Below, piece after piece: positions 6,172-6,302 of a stretch of DNA of 6,302 nt. The first letter of the stretch is position 1; each line of letters begins with the position of its first letter. This stretch comes from Planctomycetaceae bacterium. GTDB taxonomy: Bacteria > Planctomycetota > Planctomycetia > Pirellulales > Thermoguttaceae. Location of the stretch: NCBI GenBank assembly GCA_031283515.1, contig JAITBS010000359.1, forward strand, positions 1 through 6,302. The letters run 5' to 3'. The notes under the pieces are model-generated. The model ran no database searches, was not told where the DNA came from, and was given only the letters and a program-made list of their open reading frames with translations. A program made the position numbers and the translations under genes.

Positions 6172-6302
6172 CTTTGTTGCTCACTTGACAAAACACCGGC
6201 TGATGCTCCTTGGAATTTCACTCCCGCTGCCGATGCTCACAAATATAAAGGACCCGCAATTTGGGGAATTTGGTCACAGTTGGGAACACGTGACGGCGGT
6301 GA
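6172..6302 (+). pseudogene. DUF1559 protein C-terminal tail, partial, running off the edge
   Basis: Plus-strand codons give TPADAPWNFTPAADAHKY, then GPAIWGIWSQLGTRDGG, and run past the window end. The ending (Gly-Pro, then G[IV]W-x-x-LG-[ST]-R-[DN]-GGE) is the conserved C-terminus of planctomycete DUF1559 proteins. These are pilin-like exported proteins with an N-terminal type IV pilin methylation-type signal, and they are present in many copies per genome. Here the frame is closed by a stop at 6169-6171 and no start codon lies between, so only the tail remains. A possible decayed version of the preceding VxxCDGS-type block can be read in another frame at about 6090-6130 (VMVCDDTN), which would imply frameshifting. 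That second match is weak. The rest of 5974-6171 shows no gene. Confidence 0.5.

Overview
The window looks like a low-GC, probably host-associated member of the Planctomycetota. Two things suggest this. The 1691-3874 product has the hallmark sequence of the planctomycete BBP2 (OmpL-like) outer-membrane porins. The right edge carries the C-terminal tail of a DUF1559 protein, a family that is strongly amplified in planctomycetes. Weak or absent Shine-Dalgarno sites upstream of the two large minus-strand genes fit that group too. The assignment is an inference from protein families, not a database result.

Layout: bases 1-288 are an AT-rich leader with several inverted repeats and a plausible promoter. 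It drives a plus-strand gene (289-1140) for a very basic 283-residue protein. I read that protein as three helix-turn-helix-like segments, with thirteen heptapeptide repeats (consensus SKSKLG[T/I]) between the second and third. Behind it lies a 20-bp inverted repeat pair (1172-1278) that looks like a small MITE or a large hairpin. Next comes a minus-strand remnant (1308-1541) holding only the last 77 codons of a TerD-family gene. A full-length minus-strand porin gene follows (1691-3874), with a long Ser/Lys/Asp/Glu-rich linker and a cysteine cluster before the barrel. Bases 3875-4710 hold no gene, but include an unusual nested tandem array (4431-4643, six 34-bp units). A full-length minus-strand diaminopimelate decarboxylase gene, lysA, occupies 4711-5973. 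The last 330 bases contain a small dyad upstream of lysA and a plus-strand DUF1559 tail fragment running off the edge.

The genes do not form an obvious operon or pathway: a putative DNA-binding protein, an outer-membrane porin and a lysine/peptidoglycan biosynthetic enzyme are separated by wide intergenic gaps. The region instead stands out for tandem repeats at three scales (15, 21 and 34 bp), two truncated gene remnants and several inverted repeats. This suggests a repeat-tolerant, partly decaying stretch of chromosome. The most novel item is the multi-HTH heptad-repeat protein, together with the inverted repeat that straddles its own candidate promoter.
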